From Strigamia acuminata (Eukaryota; Arthropoda; Chilopoda; Geophilomorpha; Linotaeniidae), in contig OX442314.1 of NCBI GenBank assembly GCA_949358305.1, positions 38,599,211-38,663,210 on the forward strand: a stretch of 64,000 bases of DNA. The letters are read 5' to 3'. Under the pieces are notes generated by a model. That model had not been told where the DNA came from, did no database searches, and saw nothing but the letters and a program-made list of their open reading frames with translations. Both the position numbers and the translations under genes were made by a program. Positions 32,401 to 43,722 of the stretch are shown here, in pieces; position 1 is the stretch's first letter, and every line of letters begins with the position of its first letter.

Positions 32401-34510
32401 AGCATCATATCCAATCCTTTATCAAGAGGAAGGACCGGATACGGATGAAGATGTTGGGCAGATTGTTGATGAGGCAATTCAACCGGACGCGGCAGAGTTG
32501 CAACAGATTCAGTCTCAACACGTCTCACCGGAAACGTCCCAAACTAGTTCTCCTGGTCTTTCACCGCCTGGCTCGCCAACCCGTTTCGTCACAACGCGCA
32601 GAAGAGACGGCCGAAATATTTTGCAACATATGATGCCAATATTCGATCAAGGAGCTTTATCACCATTGCCTCCTGGCCCTACTCATGTTGCAGCACCGTC
32701 AGCCGGGAAAACGTCTTTCTATTGGCGTTATGTTGGCGGTGATACAGTCTTCAGACGATGGATTCGGGAGGAACATCTCCGAAAAGATCAACGCCCTGGA
32801 TGTATAAACACCGATGTCTATTATTTCCCGGAACCTAACCTCCGATTACGTTCGAGACGGGACGTTGAAGAATTCTGCACGATGAATAATCTCCCCTACG
32901 ATCCAGAACTTTTCTTTTTCGGCAATATGGAGCACACACTGCCCACGATTCCCGGTCCTCGACATGCCGCTCATCTTTGCCGTACGGAACCATCATCGTA
33001 CGCGGAAATTCCGAAGTTTCAAGATGCTCCGAAATGGCGTGAAGCCATTGACGAAGAATTGGGAATATTCAAGGAAAGGCAGATCTATGTCGAAGTTCCG
33101 AGGCCACCCGAGACCACAGTGTTAGGCTGTAAATGGATCTTCAAACTGAAGACGGACCTAAGTGGCGAAATAACTCGTTATCGTGCTCGACTCGTCGCGC
33201 AAGGCTTTCGCCAAACCATCGGGGTTGATTACGACGAGGTTTTTAGTCCGGTCGTGAACTTCGTTTTGATCCGGCTATTCTTCTGTCTTCTAGTCGTCCT
33301 CAGAGGATGGAAGGACGCTCACCTCGACGTCAAAAGTGCATACCTGTATGGGGACCTGAAGCACAAGGTATACATGCGCATCCCCGCAGGTGCAACTTGT
33401 TCAAACCCCGCAAACGTCTGGCTGCTTGTTAAATCCCTCTACGGACTTCACCAATCAGGGAGGGAGTGGTACGAAAAGTTGGATGGAACGCTTCGAGCTC
33501 TCGGTTTTCGGAAGATGCCCGCGTGCAATTGTGTGTACATTTACGGCAATTGTGCCGTTATGTTGGTGTACGTCGATGACATCGTACTGTTCTACGCTTC
33601 CGACAACGTCTTAACCCGAATCATCCAGCTTATCTCATCCAAATTCGACATAGTTAATCTTGGTCCCATCACGAGACTATTGGGCGTCGAGTTCATTCGA
33701 GACGCTGGTCGAACCTTCATCACGCAACGCGCCTACATTGCAAAGCTCGTTAAGAAGTTCGAGGTCTCTATCAATCGCCTCGTGAAGGTCCCCGTCACAC
33801 CCGGGACAACGCTCGTGAAGGGGTCAATCGAAAATCTACCGGACTTTCCTTACCGATCTCTCATCGGTTCACTTTTATTCCTCGCGTCGAGAACACGCCC
33901 CGACATCTTATTTTCGGTTATTTCGCTAAGCCAATTCAACACTTGTTACGACAAGACGCATATCCGAGCCCTCCTCCAAGTTCTTCAATATGTGGCCAAC
34001 ACTATCGACTATCGTATCGAGCTTTCGGGCTGTAATTCTAGCCAACTGTGGGCTTTTACGGATGCGTCATGGGCGAGCGAAGCAGCCACGTCTCTAAGTT
34101 TCGGCGGCTATATCAACTTTATCGGAAATGTGCCAATTGGCTGGTCGTGCCGAAAACAGTCAACGGTTGCATGTTCCACCATGGAAGCAGAATTTATCGC
34201 CCTGGTGGAATGTGTAAAGGAATCTTTCTGGCTCGACAACATTTACACCGAATTTCCGATTCTCGACAGGCAATCCCGACCGATCATCTATTCCGACGCT
34301 CTCGCGGCTATCCAGTTTACTTCGAATGACGTGGAAAATTCAAAGACCAAGCATATCCGCGTCAAATATCATTGGCTACGAGAGTGGTATACGGCGGGAT
34401 GTTTCGATCTTCACAAAGTATCCGGTGAACAGAACGTTGCGGACATATTTACCAAATGGCTTAGTTCCGAACGTTTGAAGTCGTTAATCTCCAAGATTTT
34501 CCGATTCTGA
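29492..34510 (+). CDS. Copia gag-pol polyprotein, 1,672 residues, intact
   Basis: One reading frame carries everything needed for reverse transcription and integration. Gag (UBN2-type) spans about 10-200. A zinc knuckle C-x2-C-x4-H-x4-C is at 232-245. The protease has D-C-G-A at 320-323. Integrase has its His/Cys finger at 581-618 and catalytic Asp646, Asp709, Glu745, with the 35-residue spacing between the last two. A low-complexity acidic stretch follows (about 910-940). Reverse transcriptase shows the Copia signature and Y-V-D-D at 1360-1363. RNase H begins near 1515 (T-D-A-S-W). No stop or frameshift. The ATG at 29,492 starts immediately before the conserved gag N-terminus. How Gag is made in excess from a single frame is not evident. 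Confidence 0.96.
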   Translation: MSKYVEPTVGKCPMLGINNYESWRRAMCMLLKSEGLWRHVTEEKEAEYLLTLTPKETEKYKLKKDKALGHIYCHVSEAKRSTLDNANTPKEAWDILSKIFAPSSLARQAAMRWQFLGLHLQSNEDMVDFVSRVDLHVRQLRDMKEEVSDQHHAYQYLHRLPPEYAQATFAIYNWPEANFTPTKVSEQLVSEYLRLKSVGLHNVSSSAHASAQNPQQSRQGSRPRRPLSQVRCFNCQEMGHYANKCPYPKRDDRNQQPTATFQRSRSKSKKRGKNSAPKPEDNRPRGSSHPVRNAVFFVNAPQIVEHPVAHLMQSNEWIVDCGATDHVSHIRSWFSDFVNIVPFDIELGQGKSQVTGRGSVQLQTRVDNSHCNVTLTNVLYAPNFEANLISVSKIDKTRHHIHIFNGEVHIYETDITSAVLKAKEKGGLYYVDGLCTNPTVATTTSPMIQQSPVQTFVTTEIDFVNIPKQKRQKSSQQNISDFRIQMPPLPATEAPTSISAAINPTPTTQSLPIHLNPPIHSYANALQHIPSSPPPVTSPSPIQSAGNPSQSQKKVIPNPVQFPKKALANPASVKDATGLWHSRLGHLHTNALKLLANNDNVYGLEPAEVSQELACNDCRLAKSVRASHKPDLHPSTSQPLDLLHMDVWGPYPVASFGGARFVFTVIDDATRYTWITPLAQKSQVFSCFKEIVARVERVANTRIKAIRSDRGGEFMSNEFQQYLKEKGIQGQRTNPSSPQMNGTAERINRTMVDHIRAVIQETQLPEGLWAELAVNFAYIKNRSPHSRLHNQVPYILWRQRALSLRHLRKIGSKCWVHFTAPGRKKLDPRAWEGFLVGYATGTRGYRIWNPMDNSVTESTHVRIDEHQSYKRTLKSQNGHRNQIFEEPDVSQQQHVSFDDNVHYLDWPKADTDGDSSNTSDDDDDDDDGNGSVSQSISIPLVHISPLNTPERQLLDACALALPGSASLGRSASYPILYQEEGPDTDEDVGQIVDEAIQPDAAELQQIQSQHVSPETSQTSSPGLSPPGSPTRFVTTRRRDGRNILQHMMPIFDQGALSPLPPGPTHVAAPSAGKTSFYWRYVGGDTVFRRWIREEHLRKDQRPGCINTDVYYFPEPNLRLRSRRDVEEFCTMNNLPYDPELFFFGNMEHTLPTIPGPRHAAHLCRTEPSSYAEIPKFQDAPKWREAIDEELGIFKERQIYVEVPRPPETTVLGCKWIFKLKTDLSGEITRYRARLVAQGFRQTIGVDYDEVFSPVVNFVLIRLFFCLLVVLRGWKDAHLDVKSAYLYGDLKHKVYMRIPAGATCSNPANVWLLVKSLYGLHQSGREWYEKLDGTLRALGFRKMPACNCVYIYGNCAVMLVYVDDIVLFYASDNVLTRIIQLISSKFDIVNLGPITRLLGVEFIRDAGRTFITQRAYIAKLVKKFEVSINRLVKVPVTPGTTLVKGSIENLPDFPYRSLIGSLLFLASRTRPDILFSVISLSQFNTCYDKTHIRALLQVLQYVANTIDYRIELSGCNSSQLWAFTDASWASEAATSLSFGGYINFIGNVPIGWSCRKQSTVACSTMEAEFIALVECVKESFWLDNIYTEFPILDRQSRPIIYSDALAAIQFTSNDVENSKTKHIRVKYHWLREWYTAGCFDLHKVSGEQNVADIFTKWLSSERLKSLISKIFRF

Positions 34511-34719
34511 TTTCACCGTGACTTTCTCGTGACATTCTTTAGTTATTACCCGACATCGAGGATCATCGAGTTCCAGTGGGAATATTCGGGCTTTCGTAGT
34601 GTTCTTCAATAACAGTACCCGGCTCGATGATTCGACTTTTTATTTTCTCTTTTTTCAATCTCATATGCACTGTAATTCCAGTATCCGTTTATTATTTCCC
34701 CTGATCCTATTTCCATCGA

Positions 34720-34728
34720 AAGGGGGAA
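34720..34728 (+). promoter_or_regulatory. Copia polypurine tract
   Basis: AAGGGGGAA directly before the 3' LTR at 34,730; plus-strand primer site. Confidence 0.8.
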
Positions 34729-34729
34729 T

Positions 34730-35267
34730 TGTTGGTCTAAAGTAGTCCAAATGTGTGTCGATGTGATATAGGATCACATTTGATCGTTTATTTATTCTTA
34801 TTTCGATGTATTTATCATTATTTATTTCATTTGGCACTATTCTATGTTTATACACATTTTATGTTCTTATGCATGTGGTATCATGCATTTTTCAGCCCTA
34901 GTTTATGTTTTCCCAAACTTTTACTTTGTATAACGCTTAATTACGACACTAGGTGTCGCACTTGCATTTTTCCCACCATCCAAGATGGCCACGCACAGCG
35001 ATATGTGCTTTTTCACTTTGTCAACTCTGAAAAGGAGTCTTATTGTAAGTTTTCTATCATTTAATAAATGTTTTATAGTTTTAGACAGTTGTCTTTCTTA
35101 TTAGAGCACCTTCAGTGCTTAGTCAAGCGCATATAAGCGGCCATAAGCCGCGCGCTTTCGTCGGTTGTCACGTCGCATTCGCGTTCACGTTCGTACGAGT
35201 CGTACGACGCCGCCATTCGCTTCCACGTTCGGTATTCACCGAATTTGCGCCGCTCTCCTCTGCTACA
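34730..35267 (+). repeat. 3' LTR of Copia element
   Basis: 538 bp, no difference from the 5' LTR found by eye. Followed by the TSD GTATA at 35,268-35,272. Confidence 0.95.
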
Positions 35268-36026
35268 GTATACACGTCGTATACGACTTGTATACGACTT
35301 GTAAACGATTCGTTTACGATTACGATCAAAATACGAGCTCGTATACAACGCGTATACGAGCGAGTGGAAATCATCGACCATCTCGAATACGACTCGAATT
35401 CGATTCGTATTCGATTCGAATACGATTCGAATTCGATTCGAATACGAATACGATCAAAATACGAACTCGTAACAACTCGAATACGAGATAGTCGATGACC
35501 CGTTCCCGGACTTTGACTCGTACGACTCGTATTCGAGATGTATTCGAGATGTATTCGAATCGTATTCGAGTCGCATTCGAGATGGTCGATGATTTCCACT
35601 CGCTCGTATACGCGTTGTATACGAGCTCGTATTTTGATCGTAATCGTAAACGAATCGTTTACAAGTCGTATACAAGTCGTATACGACGTGTATACACCTC
35701 GTATACGAACGAAGTTTGGAAAATCCACCGGATACTTACTACGACATGAAAACACATAGTAGTCACATACGTCTTATTTGGAAATTGTGTTTTCACAAAC
35801 TTCGTTCGTATACGAGGTGTATACACGTCGTATACGACTTGTATACGACTTGTAAACGATTCGTTTACGATTACGATCAAAATACGAGCTCGTATACAAC
35901 GCGTATACGAGCGAGTGGAAATCATCGACCATCTCGAATGCGACTCGAATACGATTCGAATACATCTCGAATACATCTCGAATACGAGTCGTACGAGTCA
36001 AAGTCCGGGAACGGGTCATCGACTAT
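35268..36026. repeat. 551-bp palindromic units, right portion
   Basis: Continues unit two where Copia interrupted it and carries a third unit (35,495 corresponds to 27,685 plus 551 once Copia is subtracted). It passes into the inverted hairpin array at 36,027. Confidence 0.8.
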
Positions 36027-36430
36027 CTCGTACTCGACTCGAAAACGAGTCAAATACGAATTCGCATTCGACTCGAAAACGAGGCGAATACGATTTTGCG
36101 TTGAAGAAGGGCAAAATTCGCATTCGACTCGAAAACGAGTCGAATACGATTTCGCGTTGAAGAAGGGCAAAATTCGCATTCGACTCGAAAACGAGTCGAC
36201 TACGATTTCGCGTTGAAGAAGGGCAAAATTCGTACTCGACTCGAAAACGAGTCGAATACGAATTCGCATTCGACTCGAAAACGAGTCGAATACGATTTCG
36301 CGTTGAAGAAGGGCAAAATTCGTACTCGACTCGAAAACGAGTCGAATACGATTTCGCGTTGAAGAAGGGCAAAATTCGCATTCGATTCGCTTTCGAATCG
36401 AATACGAGTTTTGTCCTTTTTCAACGCTTG
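36027..36430 (-). repeat. Array of about 56-bp hairpin repeats, right (inverted, about 6 units)
   Basis: The same unit as 26,415-27,125 on the opposite strand, about half as many copies, with shortened units near 36,250. Confidence 0.85.
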
Positions 36431-37695
36431 GGAAAAGGACTCGAATGCGCCTCCACGTTGCAATGCGCATTTGTGTAAACGATGATGGAATCCCCTGCTT
36501 AAATACTGGCTATCGCGTCACGTAACAGCAACGTGCCACGTCACGTAATTGCAACGTGCCGCGCTATGCCACACAATGTGCCGCCGCGATAGGCCATTGA
36601 ACCCGAATGTGTGTGATGCAAAACGCGCGAGTACGCGCGCGGAGAACGCGCGGCAATGCTAGCAACAGGAGCGCAACTGCCCAAGAAATTGCTCAACAAT
36701 AAAAGGCACGTGGAAGCACGTGCCTGAAACAATAGGCACTTCAAATAAAGTTATTGTTAAAAAACGGGCTTGAAAACCAACAATTACACAATAATTAAGG
36801 GGCAAGAAATGAACTTTGCTGCAATGCAAAGTTCTCAAAATACAGAGAAATGAAAGTTACACTTGTATAAAGAATTGACAATGTTTGAAACCAATAAAAA
36901 CTACAAAAACACACTTGTAAAAAACCCAAAACAACCCCCAGAATGAATTATTTGACTCAAATTAACCCTAAAACGGTCTTGGAGGTCGTGCAGACGACAG
37001 AGTCGGATCGGAAGGTTGCTAAAACCTGACGCCAAAACTAGCAATGGGACAGCTAGTTAGAAAACAGCTTTTTCATCAATCATGAACGCTGAAAACCTCA
37101 CCCAGGGGTAGAAAATGATGGAGAGAACGTTTTCGCCATCTAAAACGGTCTAAAACGGGTCTAAAATGCCTAAACCGGCGCCTGGAACGTGGCGCAGTTG
37201 TTGGGTCAAATATTGTCAAAAATCAGTGGAAATTTGTCAAATACTGGCAAAAATCTGCTGAAATTTGTCAAAAATTGCCAAATTTTGGCGCAAGTTACGT
37301 GAGGTTTGCGCGCATCCAACTATGATGAAAAATCCATGCGTGTGCACGCGCGATTTACTGGCGCGTTGGAAGCGTTAAAATAAATTTTTCCAATATCTAA
37401 CACAATTTGCACCGAATTATGGCAATTTTTGACAAATTTACATGGATTTTTGCCAGTATTTGACAAATTTCCACGGATTTTTGACAATATTTGACAAATT
37501 CCAGACAAATTTCAGACAAATTTCAATTAATTTTTGAAATTTTATGAGAAATTTCAGCAAATGTTTGAGGATTGAGGAAATCTTCTGAAATTTGTCAAAT
37601 ATAGGCAAAAATCTTCTGAAATTTGTCAAATACAGGCAAAAATCTGCTGAAATTTGTCAAAAATTGCCCAAATTCCGTGCAAGTTTTGCAAGTTT
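36430..37695. repeat. Right arm of the long inverted repeat
   Basis: Inverted match to 25,185-26,413. It also forms most of the first of three tandem copies of a 1.69-kb unit. Confidence 0.8.
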
Positions 37696-40600
37696 TGCGC
37701 GCATCAAATCGTATGCGCGCCTATACTATTGCACGAGCGCATTGACGCGTGATGAACACCGACCACGTTTACGAAGTGAATTCGAGCTACAAAAGTATCG
37801 AGTCGCCATTCTATGATGGAAAAAAAAAATTAAGTGTAAACAAACAAAATAAAAACTTTAATATACAAGAAACGTACAATTCCACTCAACTTTGTTTCAA
37901 ATTTTATTTATTGGATCATTGAAAATAAACAGTAGTGTTGTGCACTGTACGCTTAAGTGTATACCGGCGATGCGTTGTTTTGTGGTGGGGATTTGCCTCG
38001 ATAATTGATCTTTTCTCTTTGTTTGCAATATTTTTTTGGCCTTTTTTGTTGATTTTTCGGTTTGAAATTGTTTTTTTCCGGTGTAATTTAAGTGGTGGAA
38101 GGTTGTTGGCGTGTGTTGAGGGTAATTTTGGCGGTTTTTGGGTCGGGATTAGTGTTTTCTGCGATTTTTTATCGGTATTTGGGGTTTGATGCAGCGGATA
38201 GCGCATGCGAATCGCCGTCGACCGTAGCATTAGCAATTGCAACGTGCCGCGCTATGCCACACAATGTGCCGCCGCGATAGGCCATCGAATCCGAATGTGT
38301 GTGATGCGAAACGCGAGTACGCGCGCGGAGAACGCGCGGCAATGCTAGCAACAGGAGCGCAACTGCCCAAGAAATTGCTCAACAATAAAAGGCACGTGGA
38401 AGCACGTGCCTGAAACAATAGGCACTTCAAATAAAGTTATTGTTAAAAAACGGGCTTGAAAACCAACAATTACACAATAATTAAGGGGCAAGAAATGAAC
38501 TTTGCTGCAATGCAAAGTTCTCAAAATACAGAGAAATGAAAGTTACACTTGTATAAAGAATTGACAATGTTTGAAACCAATAAAAACTACAAAAACACAC
38601 TTGTAAAAAACCCAAAACAACCCCCAGAATGAATTATTTGACTCAAATTAACCCTAAAACGGTCTTGGAGGTCGTGCAGACGACAGAGTCGGATCGGAAG
38701 GTTGCTAAAACCTGACGCCAAAACTAGCAATGGGACAGCTAGTTAGAAAACAGCTTTTTCATCAATCATGAACGCTGAAAACCTCACCCAGGGGTAGAAA
38801 ATGATGGAGAGAACGTTTTCGCCATCTAAAACGGTCTAAAACGGGTCTAAAATGCCTAAACCGGCGCCTGGAACGTGGCGCAGTTGTTGGGTCAAATATT
38901 GTCAAAAATCAGTGGAAATTTGTCAAATACTGGCAAAAATCTGCTGAAATTTGTCAAAAATTGCCAAATTTTGGCGCAAGTTACGTGAGGTTTGCGCGCA
39001 TCCAACTATGATGAAAAATCCATGCGTGTGCACGCGCGATTTACTGGCGCGTTGGAAGCGTTAAAATAAATTTTTCCAATATCTAACACAATTTGCACCG
39101 AATTATGGCAATTTTTGACAAATTTACATGGATTTTTGCCAGTATTTGACAAATTTCCACGGATTTTTGACAATATTTGACAAATTCCAGACAAATTTCA
39201 GACAAATTTCAATTAATTTTTGAAATTTTATGAGAAATTTCAGCAAATGTTTGAGGATTGAGGAAATCTTCTGAAATTTGTCAAATATAGGCAAAAATCT
39301 TCTGAAATTTGTCAAATACAGGCAAAAATCTGCTGAAATTTGTCAAAAATTGCCCAAATTCCGTGCAAGTTTTGCAAGTTTTGCGCGCATCAAATCGTAT
39401 GCGCGCCTATACTATTGCACGAGCGCATTGACGCGTGATGAACACCGACCACGTTTACGAAGTGAATTCGAGCTACAAAAGTATCGAGTCGCCATTCTAT
39501 GATGGAAAAAAAAAATTAAGTGTAAACAAACAAAATAAAAACTTTAATATACAAGAAACGTACAATTCCACTCAACTTTGTTTCAAATTTTATTTATTGG
39601 ATCATTGAAAATAAACAGTAGTGTTGTGCACTGTACGCTTAAGTGTATACCGGCGATGCGTTGTTTTGTGGTGGGGATTTGCCTCGATAATTGATCTTTT
39701 CTCTTTGTTTGCAATATTTTTTTGGCCTTTTTTGTTGATTTTTCGGTTTGAAATTGTTTTTTTCCGGTGTAATTTAAGTGGTGGAAGGTTGTTGGCGTGT
39801 GTTGAGGGTAATTTTGGCGGTTTTTGGGTCGGGATTAGTGTTTTCTGCGATTTTTTATCGGTATTTGGGGTTTGATGCAGCGGATAGCGCATGCGAATCG
39901 CCGTCGACCGTAGCATTAGCAATTGCAACGTGCCGCGCTATGCCACACAATGTGCCGCCGCGATAGGCCATCGAATCCGAATGTGTGTGATGCGAAACGC
40001 GAGTACGCGCGCGGAGAACGCGCGGCAATGCTAGCAACAGGAGCGCAACTGCCCAAGAAATTGCTCAACAATAAAAGGCACGTGGAAGCACGTGCCTGAA
40101 ACAATAGGCACTTCAAATAAAGTTATTGTTAAAAAACGGGCTTGAAAACCAACAATTACACAATAATTAAGGGGCAAGAAATGAACTTTGCTGCAATGCA
40201 AAGTTCTCAAAATACAGAGAAATGAAAGTTACACTTGTATAAAGAATTGACAATGTTTGAAACCAATAAAAACTACAAAAACACACTTGTAAAAAACCCA
40301 AAACAACCCCCAGAATGAATTATTTGACTCAAATTAACCCTAAAACAGTCTTGGAGGTCTTGCAGACGACAGAGTCGGATCGGAAGGTTGCTAAAACCTG
40401 ACGCCAAAACTAGCAATGGGACAGCTAGTTAGAAAACCGCTTTTTCATCAATCATGAACGCTGAAAACCTCACCCAGGGGTAGAAAATGATGGAGAGAAC
40501 GTTTTCGCCATCTAAAACGGTCTAAAACGGGTCTAAAATGCCTAAACCGGCGCCTGGAACGTGGCGCAGTTGTTGGGTCAAATATTGTCAAAAATCAGTG

Positions 40601-41638
40601 GAAATTTGTCAAATACTGGCAAAAATCTGCTGAAATTTGTCAAATACTGGCAAAAATCTGCTGAAATTTGTCAAAAATTGCCAAATTTTGGCGCAAGTTA
40701 CGTGAGGTTTGCGCGCATCCAACTATGACGAAAAATCCATGCGTGTGCACGCGCGATTTACTGGCGCGTTGGAAGCGTTAAAATAAATTTTTCCAATATC
40801 TAACACAATTTGCACCGAATTATGGCAATTTTTGACAAATTTACATGGATTTTTGCCAGTATTTGACAAATTTCCACGGATTTTTGACAATATTTGACAA
40901 ATTCCAGACAAATTTCAGACAAATTTCAATTAATTTTAGAAATTTTATGAGAAATTTCAGCAAATGTTTGAGGATTGAGGAAATCTTCTGAAATTTGTCA
41001 AATATAGGCAAAAATCTTCTGAAATTTGTCAAATACAGGCAAAAATCTGCTGAAATTTGTCAAAAATTGCCCAAATTCCGTGCAAGTTTTGCAAGTTTTG
41101 CGCGCATCAAATCGTATGCGCGCCTATACTATTGCACGAGCGCATTGACGCGTGATGAACACCGACCACGTTTACGAAGTGAATTCGAGCTACAAAAGTA
41201 TCGAGTCGCCATTCTATGATGGAAAAAAGAAATTAAGTGTAAACAAATAAAATAAAAACTTTAATATACAAGAAACGTACAATTCCACTCAACTTTGTTT
41301 CAAATTTTATTTATTGGATCATTGAAAATAAACAGTAGTGTTGTGCACTGTACGCTTAAGTGTATACCGGCGATGCGTTGTTTTGTGGTGGGGATTTGCC
41401 TCGATAATTGATCTTTTCTCTTTGTTTGCAATATTTTTTTGGCCTTTTTTGTTGATTTTTCGATTTGAAATTGTTTTTTTCCGGTGTAATTTAAGTGGTG
41501 GAAGGTTGTTGGCGTGTGTTGAGGGTAATTTTGGCGGTTTTTGGGTCGGGATTAGTGTTTTCTGCGATTTTTTATCGGTATTTGGGGTTTGATGCAGCGG
41601 ATAGCGCATGCGAATCGCCGTCGACCGTAGCATTAGCA
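36547..41638. repeat. 1.69-kb unit in three tandem copies
   Basis: Copies at 36,547-38,234, 38,235-39,920 and 39,921-41,638 (1,688, 1,686 and 1,718 bp) are nearly identical. Copy three has one extra unit of a roughly 31-bp minisatellite (CAAATACTGGCAAAAATCTG...) at about 40,612. Each copy holds arm sequence, CAAATTT-rich minisatellite and a segment of about 500 bp ending in GATTAGTGTTTTCTGCG and a GCATGCGAATCG boundary. Recurring small ORFs are passengers. Near-identity points to recent unequal exchange or an assembly matter. Confidence 0.9.
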
Positions 41639-43722
41639 AGTGCGCGCGCAAGTTAAATGTGTACAGGACTGTGAGAAAATAAAACGTGTGTGGAAGAGTA
41701 AATGTTCTTTGGTGATCGCCATGAGTTCGTACTTTGTCGTGGGCGCGAAATGTGTGTGATATATATGCTACTATGCGTGATGTAGCGCCGTCAGCGCGTT
41801 TCAGCACGCGATGTAGCGCCCTGAGCGCGTCCAAATGCGTACAGGTGTTCGACAGATGTGCCAGGGCTTCACGTGCATACACGAAACATAAACATGAAGA
41901 AAACAGAAAAAACCGTTGTGTGTGATGTTTATAAAGACACATTACACAAAGAATACTACTCTTCATACAAAAAGCAATAAACTTTATACATATTGCAATA
42001 AACTTACAAAATGGTAAAAATAAAATACTGGAAAACATGGCCTTGAATAATAGTGGAAAACATGGCGTACTGCCTTGAATACCCCCTTGAATACGTCGCA
42101 CCGCATCATCTCGCCTCACTTCCCGTCTTGGAAATAAATAAACGCCCCGGCGTTTATTCGAGGCAATGTCCAACTTGGGCTTTCATTCGCGCCTCACATC
42201 CCGCCTTGGTAATAAATAAACGCCCCGGCGTTTATTCGAGGCACATCACCCACACCTCCCCGGCGTTCAAACGAGTAGCTGCGCGTATTTGACCCCGGTT
42301 TTTATTCTTTCAAATTGTCGTGTGTTTTCAAAGTTCTTAATTTGTTCAAAAACAAACAAAATGGCTATTTGTTGATTTTTAATTGATTTTATCGATTTCT
42401 GTTCGTTTTTTGCTGGTTTTTAATCGATTTTTCTGTATTTTTGATCAATTTTTGCCAATTGTAATCGTTATTTGTCATTCTGAATTGATTATTGTCAGGT
42501 TTCAGTCGATTTTTGTCGATTTCTGATCAATGTTTATACATTTCTTATCATTTTGTGTAGATTTCTGTTGAATTTTAATCATATTTCTTCGTTTTTATTC
42601 AATTTTTGTCCCATGCTCCGCGATCAGTTCGAATAATTGACACCATACTGTGCTTTTACTCATATTCAAGATGGCGTCGCAAACTCAAGGTCGAATTCCG
42701 CTGAATTCATTTATTGCGACTGTTTGCGCTCCATACATGCGAAAAGGATTATGGGAAAAATCCTCAATGCAGGTCATTTTGGTGTCAAATGAGCGAGGAA
42801 GGCTGGAGATAAGGAAAATTGGTGAAATTTCAAAAAAAAGCTAAACAATCAAAATTTACATGAAGCTCAATTTTTCTAACTGGAAATGCATGTATCGTCA
42901 ATTTCGGGATATTTTAGGGGTGAAATTGACTGGGAAGGGACCCCCACATTCCCCATGCGTCAACGCGCGCGTTGACGAAATTCAAATCCAGGTTTTCACA
43001 CAGCCCCACGTTATTTTCGGGTTCCAATTGCCGTATTGCCGTATTGCCTCAAATAAACGCCGGGGCGTTTATTAATTTTCATTAATTTTCCAGACCGGAA
43101 ATGAGGCGAGGTGATGCGGTACGATGCAAAATTGCGAGATGTAGTTTGCTTTATTTGTTAAAACAAATTAGGCGTCACTAATTCACCTGTATTAGGGTTT
43201 CAATGTGTGAAATTTCAAAATTTATCGGTTCCGTCAAAACGCCATTGAAAAGTTACATTTTTATAACGTTTCAATGATGAAAACGGCCATTTTTGATGAA
43301 AAACAGCCATTTTTTATAGAAAAAACGACGAAGAAAGCCATTTTCACTATGAAAAATGGCTGAAAATGACCATTTTGACGAAAAACGGCCATTTTTACTA
43401 CGAAAAATGGCTAAAAATGCCACTTGAGTGAGTGCAAGTACATTTGGTGATGTACTATCGCGAGCGCGCGCGTTTTTGTGCAGTACAATGTGCTGATTAA
43501 ACCAACAGCATTATAGAGTGATTACATTGTTCATTTGTGTTTTTAAGTTACAAAATGGTACAAAATCATAAAATAAACTTGTAAAGTGCAATTTCTGCGG
43601 ATTGATCAAAATCCGCAAAATCCGCCGCAAAATTGCGAACAGGGGATCAGCATATAGGCAGCCGTAATGTTAAAAATGGGGTCCCTTTCGCACTCCGCAA
43701 AATCCGCATGCGCGCCATAAGG
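41639..43722. other. Right unique segment of the foldback element
   Basis: No recognised gene. AATAAACGCCCCGGCGTTTATT-like dyads occur at 42,137-42,158 and 42,216-42,237, and the exact inverse at 43,052-43,073. TTTTCGATTTT-type drift repeats fill 42,350-42,600, and AAAAATGGC/GCCATTTTT inverted repeats fill 43,280-43,420. The 284-codon minus frame ending at 41,319 runs through the tandem unit and has no protein character. Confidence 0.5.

Larger units (their letters stand above)
28014..35267 (+). mobile_element. Complete Copia-type (Ty1/copia) LTR retrotransposon
   Basis: 7,254 bp with 538-bp LTRs that appear identical, TSD GTATA (28,009-28,013 and 35,268-35,272), a tRNA-iMet primer site, a single gag-pol ORF without stops or frameshifts, and a polypurine tract. 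The domain order protease-integrase-reverse transcriptase-RNase H is diagnostic of Copia. Apparently identical LTRs and an intact frame mean a very recent insertion, possibly by a still active family. Confidence 0.96.
23718..43722. mobile_element. Unclassified 20,005-bp foldback element inserted in the Gypsy integrase
   Basis: The insertion is bounded exactly: TTAT at 23,714-23,717 and again at 43,723-43,726, and one copy restores the pol frame. The ends are CCTTTTCGCGG and its near-inverse ATAAGG. ATGCGGATTT-like motifs recur close to both ends. Inside are long inverted arms, hairpin-rich arrays and tandem copies (listed separately) and a Copia insertion. Without Copia it is about 12.7 kb. 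No transposase, integrase, helicase or polymerase reading frame could be recognised, so it is presumably non-autonomous. A 4-bp duplication and CCTT ends do not let me assign a superfamily. Confidence 0.8.

Noticed and set aside
25185-41638. CRISPR-like spaced repeats
   Set aside because: The genome is eukaryotic and the repeats are minisatellites and inverted arms without unique spacers or cas genes.
41319-42173. 284-codon minus-strand ORF
   Set aside because: It passes through the tandem 1.69-kb unit, part of which is present three times, and shows no protein character.
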